In this document: piece after piece, positions 49,845 to 57,436 of the stretch | Layout: each line of letters opens with the position of its first letter | How positions within the stretch are numbered: position 1 is the stretch's first letter | Origin: Ammoniphilus sp. YIM 78166 | Lineage (GTDB): Bacteria > Bacillota > Bacilli > Aneurinibacillales > RAOX-1 | Reading direction: 5' to 3' | Length of the DNA stretch: 64,000 nt | Assembly: GCF_004522215.1 (NCBI RefSeq) | Contig: NZ_SDLR01000002.1 | Location: 434,001-498,000 of the forward strand | Translations under genes and position numbers: made by a program | Notes under the pieces: model-generated | Seen by the model: the letters and a program-made list of their open reading frames with translations, nothing else | What the model was told of the DNA's origin: nothing | The model's database searches: none

Positions 49845-50573
49845 ATGATTACCGTTTCCAAGCGGTTAGAAACGATAGCAAGCTATGTATTGCCGAATAG
49901 CAGGGTAGCAGACATTGGTTCAGACCACGCGTATTTACCCGTCTATCTCGTAAAAACAGGAAAAGCCTCCTCCGCGATTGCTGGAGAAGTGAATAAAGGA
50001 CCATGGGAGTCTGCCAAGAGACAAGTCCAGGCGACAGGTTTGGGTGAACGAATTGACGTAAGGCTAGGTGATGGTTTGGCTGTTCTGTCTGACGGAGAAG
50101 TTGATACCATCTGTATCGCAGGAATGGGAGGAACTTTGATCTGCCACATTCTTGAACAAGGCCTTCATCGACTGTCTTCCGTTGAGAGGTTGGTTCTGCA
50201 ACCGAATGTAGCTGAGCGTAATGTACGAGAATGGCTGTACAACCATGGATGGGAGCTACAGGCAGAAAGCATCCTGAAAGAGGATGGAGTCATTTATGAA
50301 GTGCTAAGTGCAATAAGGGGAAATCCACAAGAGCCATATGCCTCTTCCGAGTGGAGCAGAGAAATATGGTTTGAGCTAGGTCCTTTCCTATGGAGAGAAG
50401 GTTCTTCGATCCTACTAGAAAAGTGGGAATCAGAACAAGAGAAAGCACGAAGAGTTGTAAAGGGACTAGAAAAGTCGCAAGCTCCAGAGGCTCAAGAGAA
50501 GAAAAGAGAAATGAGTCATAGACTAGAGTGGATTGAGGAGGTGCTCCAATGCTTACGAACGGACATACGATAA
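49845..50573 (+). CDS. trmK: tRNA (adenine22-N1)-methyltransferase
   Basis: A 242-residue class I methyltransferase of the TrmK family: SKRLETIASYV, the SAM motif VADIGSDHAYLPVYL and ICIAGMGGTLI. It makes m1A22 in certain tRNAs. Its last 25 nt overlap the next gene, as seen for trmK-yqfO elsewhere. Confidence 0.95.
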   Translation: MITVSKRLETIASYVLPNSRVADIGSDHAYLPVYLVKTGKASSAIAGEVNKGPWESAKRQVQATGLGERIDVRLGDGLAVLSDGEVDTICIAGMGGTLICHILEQGLHRLSSVERLVLQPNVAERNVREWLYNHGWELQAESILKEDGVIYEVLSAIRGNPQEPYASSEWSREIWFELGPFLWREGSSILLEKWESEQEKARRVVKGLEKSQAPEAQEKKREMSHRLEWIEEVLQCLRTDIR

Positions 50574-51664
50574 TTCAGCTGTTAGAAGAATTTGCTCCAA
50601 AGCATTTAGCCATGGAGGGCGACAAGATCGGACTGCAGGTAGGTACCTTAAACAAGGAGATAAAAAAGGTAATGGTCACCCTTGATGTCCTAGAGGAAGT
50701 AGTAGACGAAGCTATCCAAGAAGGGGTAGATTTGCTCATTGCCCACCATGCGGTTATCTTTCGTCCACTGAAAAATTTACGCACGGATCTTCCTGCAGGC
50801 CGTCTCTACGAGAAGTTGATTAAGCACGATATTGCTGTGTATATTACTCATACGAATCTTGATGTAGCACCAGGCGGAATTAACGATTTAATGGCGGACG
50901 CTCTGGGGCTTATAGAAACGGAGCCAATCGATGTCCTCCATACAGAGCAATTAAAGAAACTGGTTGTATTTGTTCCTGTTTCCCATCATGATCAAGTCCT
51001 ACAAGCGATTGCAGAAGCAGGAGCAGGTTGGATTGGAAAGTATAGTCACTGTACCTTTAATATGGAGGGAACGGGAACGTTTATGCCTCGAGATGGGGCT
51101 CAACCCTTTATTGGAAGGGAGGGTGAGTTGGAGAAGGTAGAAGAAGTTCGATTAGAAACCATTATCTCAAGCGATCTGCAAAACCGTGTAGTCAAAGCCA
51201 TGCTAAAAGCACATCCTTACGAGGAGGTAGCCTACGATATCTATCCACTCGAGCAAGCCGGTAAAAGCTACGGATTAGGGAGAATTGGCAAGCTGCCAAA
51301 CCCAATAAGTCTAAAGGAGCTGGCCGATCAAGTAAAAGGTGTTTTTCAGGTGAATGGTCTGCGTGTAGTGGGAGAGCTAAATCGTCAGGTGAAGAAAGTG
51401 GCGGTGCTCGGCGGTGACGGTAACAGTTATGTGTCTAAAGCCGCTTTTAAAGGGGCAGATGTGCTGGTAACTGGTGATATATACTATCATACGGCTCATG
51501 ATGCCATAGCTTCTGGGCTAGCTCTTATTGATCCAGGACATAATGTGGAAAAAATTATGAAAAAGGCTCTTAGGGAAATCTTGATGACTAAACTGCAGAA
51601 AACCAAATCGGAGACCCAAGTCATCATTTCCAAAGTCAATACCGATCCTTTTCAATTTTTGTAA
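50549..51664 (+). CDS. Nif3-like dinuclear metal protein (YqfO)
   Basis: A 371-residue Nif3/GTP cyclohydrolase I type 2 family protein. The metal-site His residues lie in IAHHAVIFRPLKNL and in ITHTNLDVAPGGIND; the middle PII-like insert domain (about residues 130-235) is present. Known members form hexamers with two metals; cell function is unsettled. It starts after GAGGAGGTG within trmK. Confidence 0.93.
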   Translation: MLTNGHTIIQLLEEFAPKHLAMEGDKIGLQVGTLNKEIKKVMVTLDVLEEVVDEAIQEGVDLLIAHHAVIFRPLKNLRTDLPAGRLYEKLIKHDIAVYITHTNLDVAPGGINDLMADALGLIETEPIDVLHTEQLKKLVVFVPVSHHDQVLQAIAEAGAGWIGKYSHCTFNMEGTGTFMPRDGAQPFIGREGELEKVEEVRLETIISSDLQNRVVKAMLKAHPYEEVAYDIYPLEQAGKSYGLGRIGKLPNPISLKELADQVKGVFQVNGLRVVGELNRQVKKVAVLGGDGNSYVSKAAFKGADVLVTGDIYYHTAHDAIASGLALIDPGHNVEKIMKKALREILMTKLQKTKSETQVIISKVNTDPFQFL

Positions 51665-51683
51665 AGAAAGGAATGTATCACAC

Positions 51684-52514
51684 ATGGATAGACAAGCAGC
51701 CACGGCCTTTCTACTTCAGAAAATAAATCAGGAACTTGAACCGGATGCTTGGTCCGTAACAGAAAAGGAAGATCAAATTCAGGTTATGCACAAGTCATTG
51801 GAAGGAGTGGGCTTCCAACTATCCATTAGCTCTGTACTCGCCAAAATGGAGCAAGGAAAAGAGGAAGCTTATTTAACTGAAGCCGTTCGGAAAATGAAAG
51901 AAATGGCTTATGCGAGCACCCAGGTCAAGCAGGTAAAAGGATTCGAGGATCAGGTGTATCCCATTATTCGGAGTGCTTCCTTCCCGCGTGAAAAACAAGG
52001 GGTTCCCTTACTTAATAGAGAACATACCGCTGAATCTCATATTTTTTATGCTCTAGACTTAGGAAGGACCTATGTGGTCATTGATCGAAAAATGGCTGAG
52101 GAGTCCGGTTATAGGGACGAGGAGATTCATCAGATGGCGATAACCAACTTGAAAAAATTGGATACTTCTTTTAAAGAAGATGAAGTGGCAGGGAATCGTT
52201 TTTACTTTTTCTCTCAGCGGGACGGTTATGCAGCCAGCAGGATTTTAAACGATGAACTCTTAGCGTTTATGAGAAGAAAAATGACGAAGGATATGGGAAT
52301 TGCGATCCCCCATCAAGATGTGTTAATTATGGCTGATATTCAAAATGAAACAGGCTACAAGGCATTGTCTAGAATAAATATGGACTTCTGCATGAAGGGG
52401 GATATTCCCATTTCGCCATTGCCTTTCCTTTACGCGAACAATGAGTTAGAGCCTATTATGGTAATGGCCGCTCCAGGTGCCGCCCCGTCGATTGTGAGAA
52501 AAAAGGGAGAGTAG
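51684..52514 (+). CDS. DUF1444 family protein (YtpQ-like)
   Basis: A 276-residue protein of the DUF1444 family (RSASFPREKQGVPLLNREHTAE near the middle, C-terminal AAPGAAPSI). No catalytic motif is evident and the function is unknown. It overlaps the start region of the following hydrolase. Confidence 0.85.
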   Translation: MDRQAATAFLLQKINQELEPDAWSVTEKEDQIQVMHKSLEGVGFQLSISSVLAKMEQGKEEAYLTEAVRKMKEMAYASTQVKQVKGFEDQVYPIIRSASFPREKQGVPLLNREHTAESHIFYALDLGRTYVVIDRKMAEESGYRDEEIHQMAITNLKKLDTSFKEDEVAGNRFYFFSQRDGYAASRILNDELLAFMRRKMTKDMGIAIPHQDVLIMADIQNETGYKALSRINMDFCMKGDIPISPLPFLYANNELEPIMVMAAPGAAPSIVRKKGE

Positions 52515-52516
52515 TG

Positions 52517-53362
52517 ATGACCAACTGTAGCCGCACCCTCCTTATGGGTGGTGAAGTTTACTATGAATATCATCGATCTTTCTCATCATCACCAGCTTAT
52601 ACCATTGTGCTCATTCATGGCTTCCTAGCATGTACCTACACGTTTAAAAAGCTCGTCCCCTTCCTGCAGAAAAACTATGACGTATATGCTCTCGACCTAT
52701 TAGGATTCGGTCAAAGTGAAAAAGGTTCTAGGTTTCGATACTCCTATCGAAATTATGCTCTTCTCGTTACAGAGTTTATTTCGAAGATGCGTCTGCAGGA
52801 AGTGATTCTTCTCGGTCACTCCATGGGAGGCCAGATCGCGCTTCATATGGCACTGGCTTCGCCGGAAAGTGTAAAAGGAATGATTCTGGTCGGGGCATCT
52901 GGTTATTTAAGCAAAGCACATCCCTTAGCAAGAGCAGCGTCCTATTTGCCGCTAGCGAGGCTATGGGTAAAGTGGTGGATCACGCGATTCAAAGTAAAGG
53001 ATGTTTTAGCTACAACTTTTTATGATCCATCTCTCATAGATGAAGAAATGATGGAGGTTTATTCCAAGCCGGTTCGGGATGCGAATTTTTGTGATACCCT
53101 TATAGGCTTGCTTCGCTACCGTGAAGGTGATCTTTGCCAGGAGGAACTAGGCAGAATCAAGTTGCCTTGCTTGTTGATCTGGGGAGAAGAAGATCAAATT
53201 GTCCCATTGCGTAAGGGAATCCGTTTAAGGCAAGATCTCCCTCATTCCACCCTTGTAAGTCTTCCCAATGCAGGACATCAAGTAATCGAAGAAAAAACAA
53301 GAGAGGTCTATTCAGCCATTGAAGAGTGGTTGAAGAATAAGATATTGAAGGAGGAGAAATAA
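52517..53362 (+). CDS. Alpha/beta hydrolase
   Basis: A 281-residue alpha/beta-fold hydrolase: oxyanion motif LIHGFLAC (about residues 32-39), nucleophile S102 in LLGHSMGGQ, acid near IWGEEDQIVPL, and His in NAGHQVIEE. Substrate unknown; the motif set resembles epoxide hydrolases and C-C hydrolases. ATG 52517 is 6 nt after AAGGGAGAG; GTG 52514 overlaps the previous stop. Its stop codon directly abuts the ATG of the candidate selenoprotein gene, suggesting a shared transcript. Confidence 0.9.
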   Translation: MTNCSRTLLMGGEVYYEYHRSFSSSPAYTIVLIHGFLACTYTFKKLVPFLQKNYDVYALDLLGFGQSEKGSRFRYSYRNYALLVTEFISKMRLQEVILLGHSMGGQIALHMALASPESVKGMILVGASGYLSKAHPLARAASYLPLARLWVKWWITRFKVKDVLATTFYDPSLIDEEMMEVYSKPVRDANFCDTLIGLLRYREGDLCQEELGRIKLPCLLIWGEEDQIVPLRKGIRLRQDLPHSTLVSLPNAGHQVIEEKTREVYSAIEEWLKNKILKEEK

Positions 53363-53707
53363 ATGTCCGTATTATTTTCAACTTATCCGTCTTGAACCAG
53401 CTGTCGCAAAGCCAAGTCTTGGCTTGAAGATCATGGTGTCGCTTATGAAGAGCGCAGATATATGAAAGATACTTATTCGGTTGAAGAACTCAAGGAAATA
53501 ACGAATAAGATTCCACTAGATGAAATTCTAAATAAAAAAGGTGTCGTGTATAAGGAGCGCAGGTCTGAGCTCGAGGGATTAACTCCTGATCAATTGTTAG
53601 AAGAGTTGTCCAAGGATCCAAAATTAATCCGTCGTCCCATTGTGATTAAAGATAACCAAGTCATTGTAGGCTATGACGAAAAAGCATACGAGAGGATTTT
53701 GACATAA
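53363..53707 (+). CDS. Spx/ArsC-family redox protein with in-frame UGA at the CxxC position (candidate selenoprotein)
   Basis: A 114-residue thioredoxin-fold protein of the ArsC/Spx/MgsR family if the TGA at 53393-53395 (codon 11) is read as selenocysteine. The motif then is YPS-U11-TS-C14-RKAKSW, where relatives have CTSC. The C-terminal LIRRPIVIKDNQVIVGY block is intact, and the frame stays open and conserved to the TAA at 53705. The ATG sits 6 nt after GAAGGAGGAG. A hairpin with a G-U loop lies 21 nt after the TGA. Internal restart at ATG 53462 would lose the redox motif and has no good site. Alternatives are a TGT-to-TGA nonsense mutation or a sequencing error. No sel genes lie in this window. 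A reductase or RNA polymerase-binding role is inferred from the family. Confidence 0.72.
53396..53437 (+). promoter_or_regulatory. Candidate bacterial SECIS hairpin
   Basis: AAGCCAA (53409-53415) pairs with TTGGCTT (53419-53425) around a GTC loop, and ACCA (53396-53399) can pair with TGGT (53434-53437) as a lower stem. The loop begins with G-U, 21 nt after the TGA, within the 16-37 nt range I recall for bacterial SECIS elements. It lies inside the coding sequence, as SelB-dependent elements do. Confidence 0.6.
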
Positions 53708-53745
53708 GGTTGTTACTAAATATAGCCTGATCTTCATTCAGGTCG

Positions 53746-53777
53746 AAATAACCGGGGTTTTCTCCGGTTATTTTTTT
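53746..53777 (+). terminator. Terminator after the candidate selenoprotein gene
   Basis: AATAACCGG (53747-53755) pairs with CCGGTTATT (53764-53772), followed by a long T-run. Confidence 0.9.
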
Positions 53778-53889
53778 AGGTTCAAAAATTTGATTTCCAA
53801 GTTTTAGTCGAATGAGGACTAATCCTTAGCTTTTTTGAATATGCTATAGTGTAGGATCATCATTCTAATAAACAAGGAGGTCATTGATA

Positions 53890-54030
53890 ATGCCTGATTG
53901 TTGTGTGTTTTGTGGTGCTGAGTTATCTCTTATGGAGAGAAACAGAAGCGATTGTTGGGAATGTCAGGATAAAATATCGGTGACCTACTCTGACGATATC
54001 TTAGGTGATCTGGAATTCGAAGTTGAATAA
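53890..54030 (+). CDS. Small CxxC zinc-ribbon-like protein
   Basis: A 46-residue protein with two Cys pairs (CCVFCG near residues 4-9 and CWEC at 22-25), a likely zinc knuckle, and an acidic C-terminus. A strong AAGGAGGT site lies 8 nt upstream; an extended -10 (TGCTATAGT) lies near 53837-53845, and a terminator follows. I know no function; it resembles small Bacillales zinc-ribbon proteins. Confidence 0.75.
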   Translation: MPDCCVFCGAELSLMERNRSDCWECQDKISVTYSDDILGDLEFEVE

Positions 54031-54042
54031 GAGAAACTCAGC

Positions 54043-54079
54043 AAAAGAGACTCCTGTGTCGAATCAGGAGTCTCTTTTA
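54043..54079. terminator. Bidirectional terminator
   Basis: AAAAGAGACTCCTG pairs with CAGGAGTCTCTTTT around an 8-nt loop, between two converging genes. Confidence 0.92.
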
Positions 54080-54083
54080 TTTC

Positions 54084-54926
54084 TTAGGTTAAGTTTTGTT
54101 CAAGGAAGTTGATTGTTACCGAAAGAGCTTCTTCAAGAAAAGATGTCGTACCCTGAAACGGGTGTACCGCACCAAAGGTGTGGTTCCCGCCCTCAATAAT
54201 GACAAGCTGTGAGTGAGGAGCTGCGGTATTCAGTTTTTGCGCTCCATCGACCAGACGAGGGACATCCTTGTCTCCTTGGATTACCAGTATCGGGTTCGGG
54301 TAGGATCGTATACGATCCGTAATATTAAATCGTTGCTGATGAAGAGCCATATCGTCCAGAACAATGGAACGAATAGGCATGTCTTGCTTAGTACGGGCGT
54401 TAGCTATGTATCCCACACCTTTCTCGTGGATCTCTTTCTTAAGCTGATCATCAAATAAATCGACGTTAGCAATTCCATTCCAAGTGACTACGCAAGATAT
54501 TTCAGGCTGATCCGCTGCGAAGATAAGGCTGTTTCCTCCTCCGCGACTATGGCCTAGTAAAGCAATCTGTTTCGAATGGCTTTCCTGCGCAAAGGGGAGA
54601 TCCTTATTCTTGATATGATTCATTAATGCCAACAGATCTGCTTGTTCCCTAGAGTATGTATTTACTGCAAATTTCTCCAGTTCATCAAAGTCCGTTTGGC
54701 CTACACCGTTGCAAGAAAAGTTGAAACGCACTACGTAGTATCCTTGTTGGGCTAATCGATCAGCAATGTATGGAAAGAATCCCCAGTCCTTAAAACCTTT
54801 GAACCCATGGCATAGGACAAGAGTTGGTTTATTTTGCTGATTAACCAAAGTATGAACATTGCCGCGCAGCCAAAGGTCATCGCCAAGAGAAAATTTGAAA
54901 TCGGAAGTCTGTACTTGTTCCGTCAT
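54084..54926 (-). CDS. Alpha/beta hydrolase (dienelactone hydrolase/BAAT-like)
   Basis: A 280-residue hydrolase: LVLCHGFKGFKDWGF (oxyanion region), nucleophile in LLGHSRGGG (about residue 152), acid in IQGDKDVPR and His in GGNHTFG. The family acts on esters or peptides; substrate unknown. ATG 54926 follows AAGGAGGAG. It is monocistronic and divergent from the first tRNA cluster. Confidence 0.88.
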   Translation of the reverse strand: MTEQVQTSDFKFSLGDDLWLRGNVHTLVNQQNKPTLVLCHGFKGFKDWGFFPYIADRLAQQGYYVVRFNFSCNGVGQTDFDELEKFAVNTYSREQADLLALMNHIKNKDLPFAQESHSKQIALLGHSRGGGNSLIFAADQPEISCVVTWNGIANVDLFDDQLKKEIHEKGVGYIANARTKQDMPIRSIVLDDMALHQQRFNITDRIRSYPNPILVIQGDKDVPRLVDGAQKLNTAAPHSQLVIIEGGNHTFGAVHPFQGTTSFLEEALSVTINFLEQNLT

Positions 54927-54975
54927 GTTTATCTCCTCCTTGTTTTTCTAATATTATAACATGTAGAGGTGAAAC

Positions 54976-55004
54976 TTGATTTTGAAAAAATCCCATGTTA
55001 TACT
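54976..55004 (+). promoter_or_regulatory. SigA promoter of tRNA cluster 1
   Basis: TTGATT (54976-54981), 17 nt, TATACT (54999-55004), 15 nt before the first tRNA. Confidence 0.75.
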
Positions 55005-55019
55005 ATTACTACATTTTGA

Positions 55020-55094
55020 TCCTCAGTAGCTCAATGGTGGAGCAACCGGCTGTTAACCGGTAGGCTGGCGGTTCGAGTCCGTCCTGAGGAGCCA
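55020..55094 (+). tRNA. tRNA-Asn (GTT)
   Basis: A complete cloverleaf: acceptor TCCTCAG/CTGAGGA, anticodon GTT in CTGTTAA, T-loop GGTTCGAGTCC, discriminator G and encoded CCA. Confidence 0.96.
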
Positions 55095-55102
55095 CTAGTG
55101 AA

Positions 55103-55179
<77 letters not shown>

Positions 55180-55196
55180 AATTTTTGCAACCTAAT

Positions 55197-55273
55197 CGGG
55201 ACGTGGCGCAGACTGGTAGCGCGCACCCTTGGGGTGGGTGAGGTCGCAGGTTCAAATCCTGTCGTTCCGACCA
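55197..55273 (+). tRNA. tRNA-Pro (GGG)
   Basis: Acceptor CGGGACG/CGTTCCG with one G-U pair; anticodon loop TTGGGGT gives GGG; T-loop GGTTCAAATCC; CCA encoded. Confidence 0.94.
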
Positions 55274-55287
55274 TTTACAGTACATAC

Positions 55288-55320
55288 AAACACTCCTTCA
55301 TCTAATGAAGGAGTGTTTTT
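55288..55320 (+). terminator. Terminator after tRNA cluster 1
   Basis: AACACTCCTTCAT pairs with ATGAAGGAGTGTT around 3 nt, followed by TTT. Confidence 0.92.
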
Positions 55321-55429
55321 CATTATAGAGGAAAGTGGATTAGTCAAGGAACCGCGCCTGATTCGGACAGGAGAGGGCGAGGAAAGCTCAAGGGAGTCTG
55401 AAAGCCGGTCTCATCCTCTTGTTTACCCA

Positions 55430-55456
55430 AAAGGTCGCCCGTCAGGGCGATCTCTT
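55430..55456 (-). terminator. Terminator of the DUF3889 gene
   Basis: On the minus strand ATCGCCC-TGAC-GGGCGAC followed by CTTTT, directly after the stop codon region. Confidence 0.6.
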
Positions 55457-55458
55457 TG

Positions 55459-55779
55459 TTAACTCGTTGTTTCTTCAAAAGAGATGGAGTGAACCTCTTC
55501 GCTTCTTAGATCGAATTTTATTCTGACATAAACTCCGAATTCCTTATTTCCTTGTCTTAACCAAAGTTTAAAAGTCTGTTGTCCTGTGGTTGGGGTTAAT
55601 GTTTTAAGACCTACATAAAGATAGTCGATGATCTCAGCTTGAGGGTACTTTTTTTGGGTCTCTTGCATAGCTAATCTTCCCCATTTTGCGTAGGCAATGG
55701 ATTGTTGTTGGGCATGAACAACCGTCGATGTCAGCAGGAAAAACAGAGTGATTAAGAGTATAGTTTTTTTTCTGTCCAT
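55459..55779 (-). CDS. DUF3889 secreted protein (YqzG-like)
   Basis: A 106-residue protein with a clear signal peptide (residues 1-23, ending VHAQ) and the DUF3889 core (AYAKWGRLAMQETQKKYP, KLWLRQGNKEFGVYVRI). It is exported, with no Cys, so probably soluble outside the membrane or in the wall. Function unknown. It starts after GAGGTGAC. Confidence 0.82.
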   Translation of the reverse strand: MDRKKTILLITLFFLLTSTVVHAQQQSIAYAKWGRLAMQETQKKYPQAEIIDYLYVGLKTLTPTTGQQTFKLWLRQGNKEFGVYVRIKFDLRSEEVHSISFEETTS

Positions 55780-55899
55780 AAAACAGTCACCTCAGGTTTA
55801 TTCTGCCTCATTTAAGTTATTGCATTAAAAAATTGTGAGAATATTTTACAGGATCATTCGTATATATCAAAATAAACCCTTTTAAAGGGGGGAGGCTTT

Positions 55900-56073
55900 G
55901 TGGCTTGTAAGGAAATGTATTGCTACAGCTGCCAGCAAATGCAGAGCTTTGATGCGGATGGTCCACGCTACGATTGGACGGAACAAAAAGGGACTATTGA
56001 AATATGGGATTTTCTTTGTCTTACATGCAAAAAACTGTTTCGCACGACTAAGGAAGTGAAAGGAATAGACTAA
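55900..56073 (+). CDS. Small protein with two CxxC pairs
   Basis: A 57-residue protein from GTG 55900, 5 nt after GGGGGGAGG. Cys pairs are C8-YS-C11 and C44-LT-C47 (with an extra Cys at 3), a rubredoxin/zinc-ribbon-like spacing, and a basic tail. No family recognised. It lies between two tRNA clusters; the second tRNA promoter begins 8 nt after its stop. Confidence 0.7.
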   Translation: MACKEMYCYSCQQMQSFDADGPRYDWTEQKGTIEIWDFLCLTCKKLFRTTKEVKGID

Positions 56074-56080
56074 GATCAAC

Positions 56081-56109
56081 TTGACTTGCTTTATAAAATT
56101 ATATATAAT
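56081..56109 (+). promoter_or_regulatory. SigA promoter of tRNA cluster 2
   Basis: TTGACT (56081-56086), 17 nt, TATAAT (56104-56109), 21 nt before tRNA-His. Confidence 0.85.
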
Positions 56110-56129
56110 ATTCCTTATCTTAAAGAAAT

Positions 56130-56206
56130 GGCGGTCGTGGCGAAGTGGTTAACGCATCGGATTGTGGCTCCGACACTCGTGGGTTCGATTCCCATCGATC
56201 GCCCCA
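56130..56206 (+). tRNA. tRNA-His (GTG)
   Basis: Acceptor GCGGTCG/CGATCGC with the extra G at -1 opposite C73 that identifies tRNA-His; anticodon GTG in TTGTGGC; CCA encoded. Confidence 0.96.
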
Positions 56207-56215
56207 TTTATATTT

Positions 56216-56290
56216 GGGAGTATAGCCAAGTGGTAAGGCACAGGTCTGCAAAACCTTTATTCCCCGGTTCAAATCCGGGTACTCCCTCCA
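56216..56290 (+). tRNA. tRNA-Cys (GCA)
   Basis: Acceptor GGGAGTA/TACTCCC, anticodon GCA in CTGCAAA, discriminator U73 as usual for Cys, CCA encoded. Confidence 0.95.
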
Positions 56291-56302
56291 TAGGTCCATT
56301 GT

Positions 56303-56388
56303 GCGGTCGTGGTGGAATTGGCAGACACGCTATCTTGAGGGGGTAGTGATCCCAGATCGTGCGAGTTCGAGTCTCGCCGACCGCACCA
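56303..56388 (+). tRNA. tRNA-Leu (GAG)
   Basis: A class II tRNA with a long variable arm; acceptor GCGGTCG/CGACCGC, anticodon loop TTGAGGG gives GAG, CCA encoded. Confidence 0.94.
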
Positions 56389-56406
56389 ATTACATAGTAG
56401 ATTTGA

Positions 56407-56441
56407 GGCTTGTCTCTTAGGTATAGAGGCAAGCCTTTTTT
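56407..56441 (+). terminator. Terminator after tRNA cluster 2
   Basis: AGGCTTGTCTCT pairs with AGAGGCAAGCCT with one mismatch, then TTTTT. Confidence 0.9.
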
Positions 56442-56683
56442 ATGTATTCACCTCCAGTCATGGCCTGGTTCGGCCTGAGCCCTCATTCCACGGAATCAAG
56501 TTAATTAATCCCATAGTAGTACCTTGTTTCTTTTGTTCAAGGTGCTTATCGTGTTCTATGATGCTCCATTCTAGCTCGGGAGCGAGAAGAGGGAAGTTAA
56601 ATGAGTAGTTCCCCGGACAGGCCTGAGTTTGCCGGACTCAACAGAGGGCTGCGAGGCCTTTCGAGGGCCTGTGGCCTTGCTTG
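56442..56683 (+). other. Noncoding region with predicted RNA structure
   Basis: About 240 nt with no ORF of merit. Between 56613 and 56675 a nested structure can form: ACAGGCC pairs with GGCCTGT, enclosing TGAGT/ACTCA. It does not show T-box, tmRNA, SRP RNA or RNase P signatures that I can recognise. It leads straight into copy B of the dispersed repeat. Confidence 0.4.
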
Positions 56684-56786
56684 GCAGATAAGAATTTATA
56701 ATTTATTTAGAATTCCTTATCTGCATAAGTGCAACTAAGGCTGCCGCCTGCGCCTTAAGGCTTGGCGCCAGCCAAGTTTTCTTTAC
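56684..56786 (+). repeat. Dispersed ~105-bp structured repeat, copy B
   Basis: The second copy of the element at 14714-14818. Here the palindromic half is better preserved: GCAGATAAGAATT and AATTCCTTATCTGC. The 3' half is nearly identical (CTGCCGCCTGCGCC, then CTTGGCGCCAGCCAAG and TTTTCTTTA). It lies between the tRNA terminator and the DUF421 gene. Confidence 0.75.
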
Positions 56787-56898
56787 TCTCTTAGAAGACA
56801 CCGTTGCCTAGGTGCTCACCAGAGCGGATTATGGTTCCATCAGAGGTCCGCATAAATTACTTGGGAGGGAACATGATATGGTTGAGGTGAATTGAAAC

Positions 56899-57399
56899 AT
56901 GGAATATCTTACTGTTGCCATAAAGGCCGCGGGGCTGTTTGTTGTTGTGTTGATAGGGTTTCATGTGATGGGAAATCAAGCGGTGGGGAGGCTGGCCGCG
57001 TTTGACCTCGTGGTCGTCATTGCGCTCGGTGCTTTGATTGGCGCCCCCTTAGCAGATGAATCGCTAAATATTTTCATGGCAGCTACAGCGATTATAACCC
57101 TTGTATTTTTACAGCGATTTACGGCATTTCTTACACTCAAGAGCAAATGGTTCTCCAAAATGGCTATCGGTGAGCCCATTAAGCTGATTGAGCAAGGAAA
57201 AATTGATGAAAAAGGGCTTAGAGAGTCAAGGCTAACTTACAACAATCTAATGGAAGAGCTAAGGTTAAAGGGAGTTACCAGAATTGCCGATGTTGAAATG
57301 GCTTATCTTGAACCCGAGGGTCAGGTGAGTGTAATTCCTCTGGAAAAAGAAAAGCCGGTTACCAAAGGAGATTTTATGGAAGAAAAGAAAAAAGGTTAG
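56899..57399 (+). CDS. DUF421 (YetF/YcaP-like) membrane protein
   Basis: A 166-residue protein with three N-terminal membrane helices (residues 5-80) and the DUF421 cytoplasmic domain (IGEPIKLIEQGKIDEKGLRESRL). The family is widespread in spore formers, function unknown. ATG 56899 is 8 nt after GAGGTGA. It is shorter than YetF (about 230) because the second half of the cytoplasmic domain is reduced. Confidence 0.85.
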   Translation: MEYLTVAIKAAGLFVVVLIGFHVMGNQAVGRLAAFDLVVVIALGALIGAPLADESLNIFMAATAIITLVFLQRFTAFLTLKSKWFSKMAIGEPIKLIEQGKIDEKGLRESRLTYNNLMEELRLKGVTRIADVEMAYLEPEGQVSVIPLEKEKPVTKGDFMEEKKKG

Positions 57400-57431
57400 C
57401 TGAGGAGACAACCTTCCTCAGGCTAACCTTT
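57390..57431. terminator. Bidirectional terminator between the DUF421 gene and spoVR
   Basis: AAAGGTTAGC-TGAGG pairs with CCTCA-GGCTAACCTTT; it overlaps the last codons of the DUF421 gene. Confidence 0.8.
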
Positions 57432-57436
57432 AGCTG

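Noticed and set aside
53462..53707. Stand-alone 81-residue protein starting at ATG 53462
   Set aside because: No ribosome binding site precedes it, and it is only the C-terminal two thirds of the Spx/ArsC family protein whose true start at 53363 has an excellent site.
53363..53707. Simple pseudogene caused by a nonsense mutation
   Set aside because: Not fully excluded, but the only stop falls exactly on the catalytic Cys codon, everything else is conserved, and a SECIS-like hairpin follows; selenocysteine explains all of this better.
55229..55462. 77-codon frame starting inside tRNA-Pro
   Set aside because: It begins within the tRNA and spans a terminator.
56086..56432. ORFs on both strands across the His-Cys-Leu tRNA cluster
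   Set aside because: They are by-products of tRNA sequences; the cloverleafs account for this DNA.
56560..56680. T-box, 6S RNA, tmRNA or RNase P RNA
   Set aside because: I looked for the T-box TGGNACCGCG motif and the known cores of the other RNAs and found none; kept only as structured noncoding DNA.
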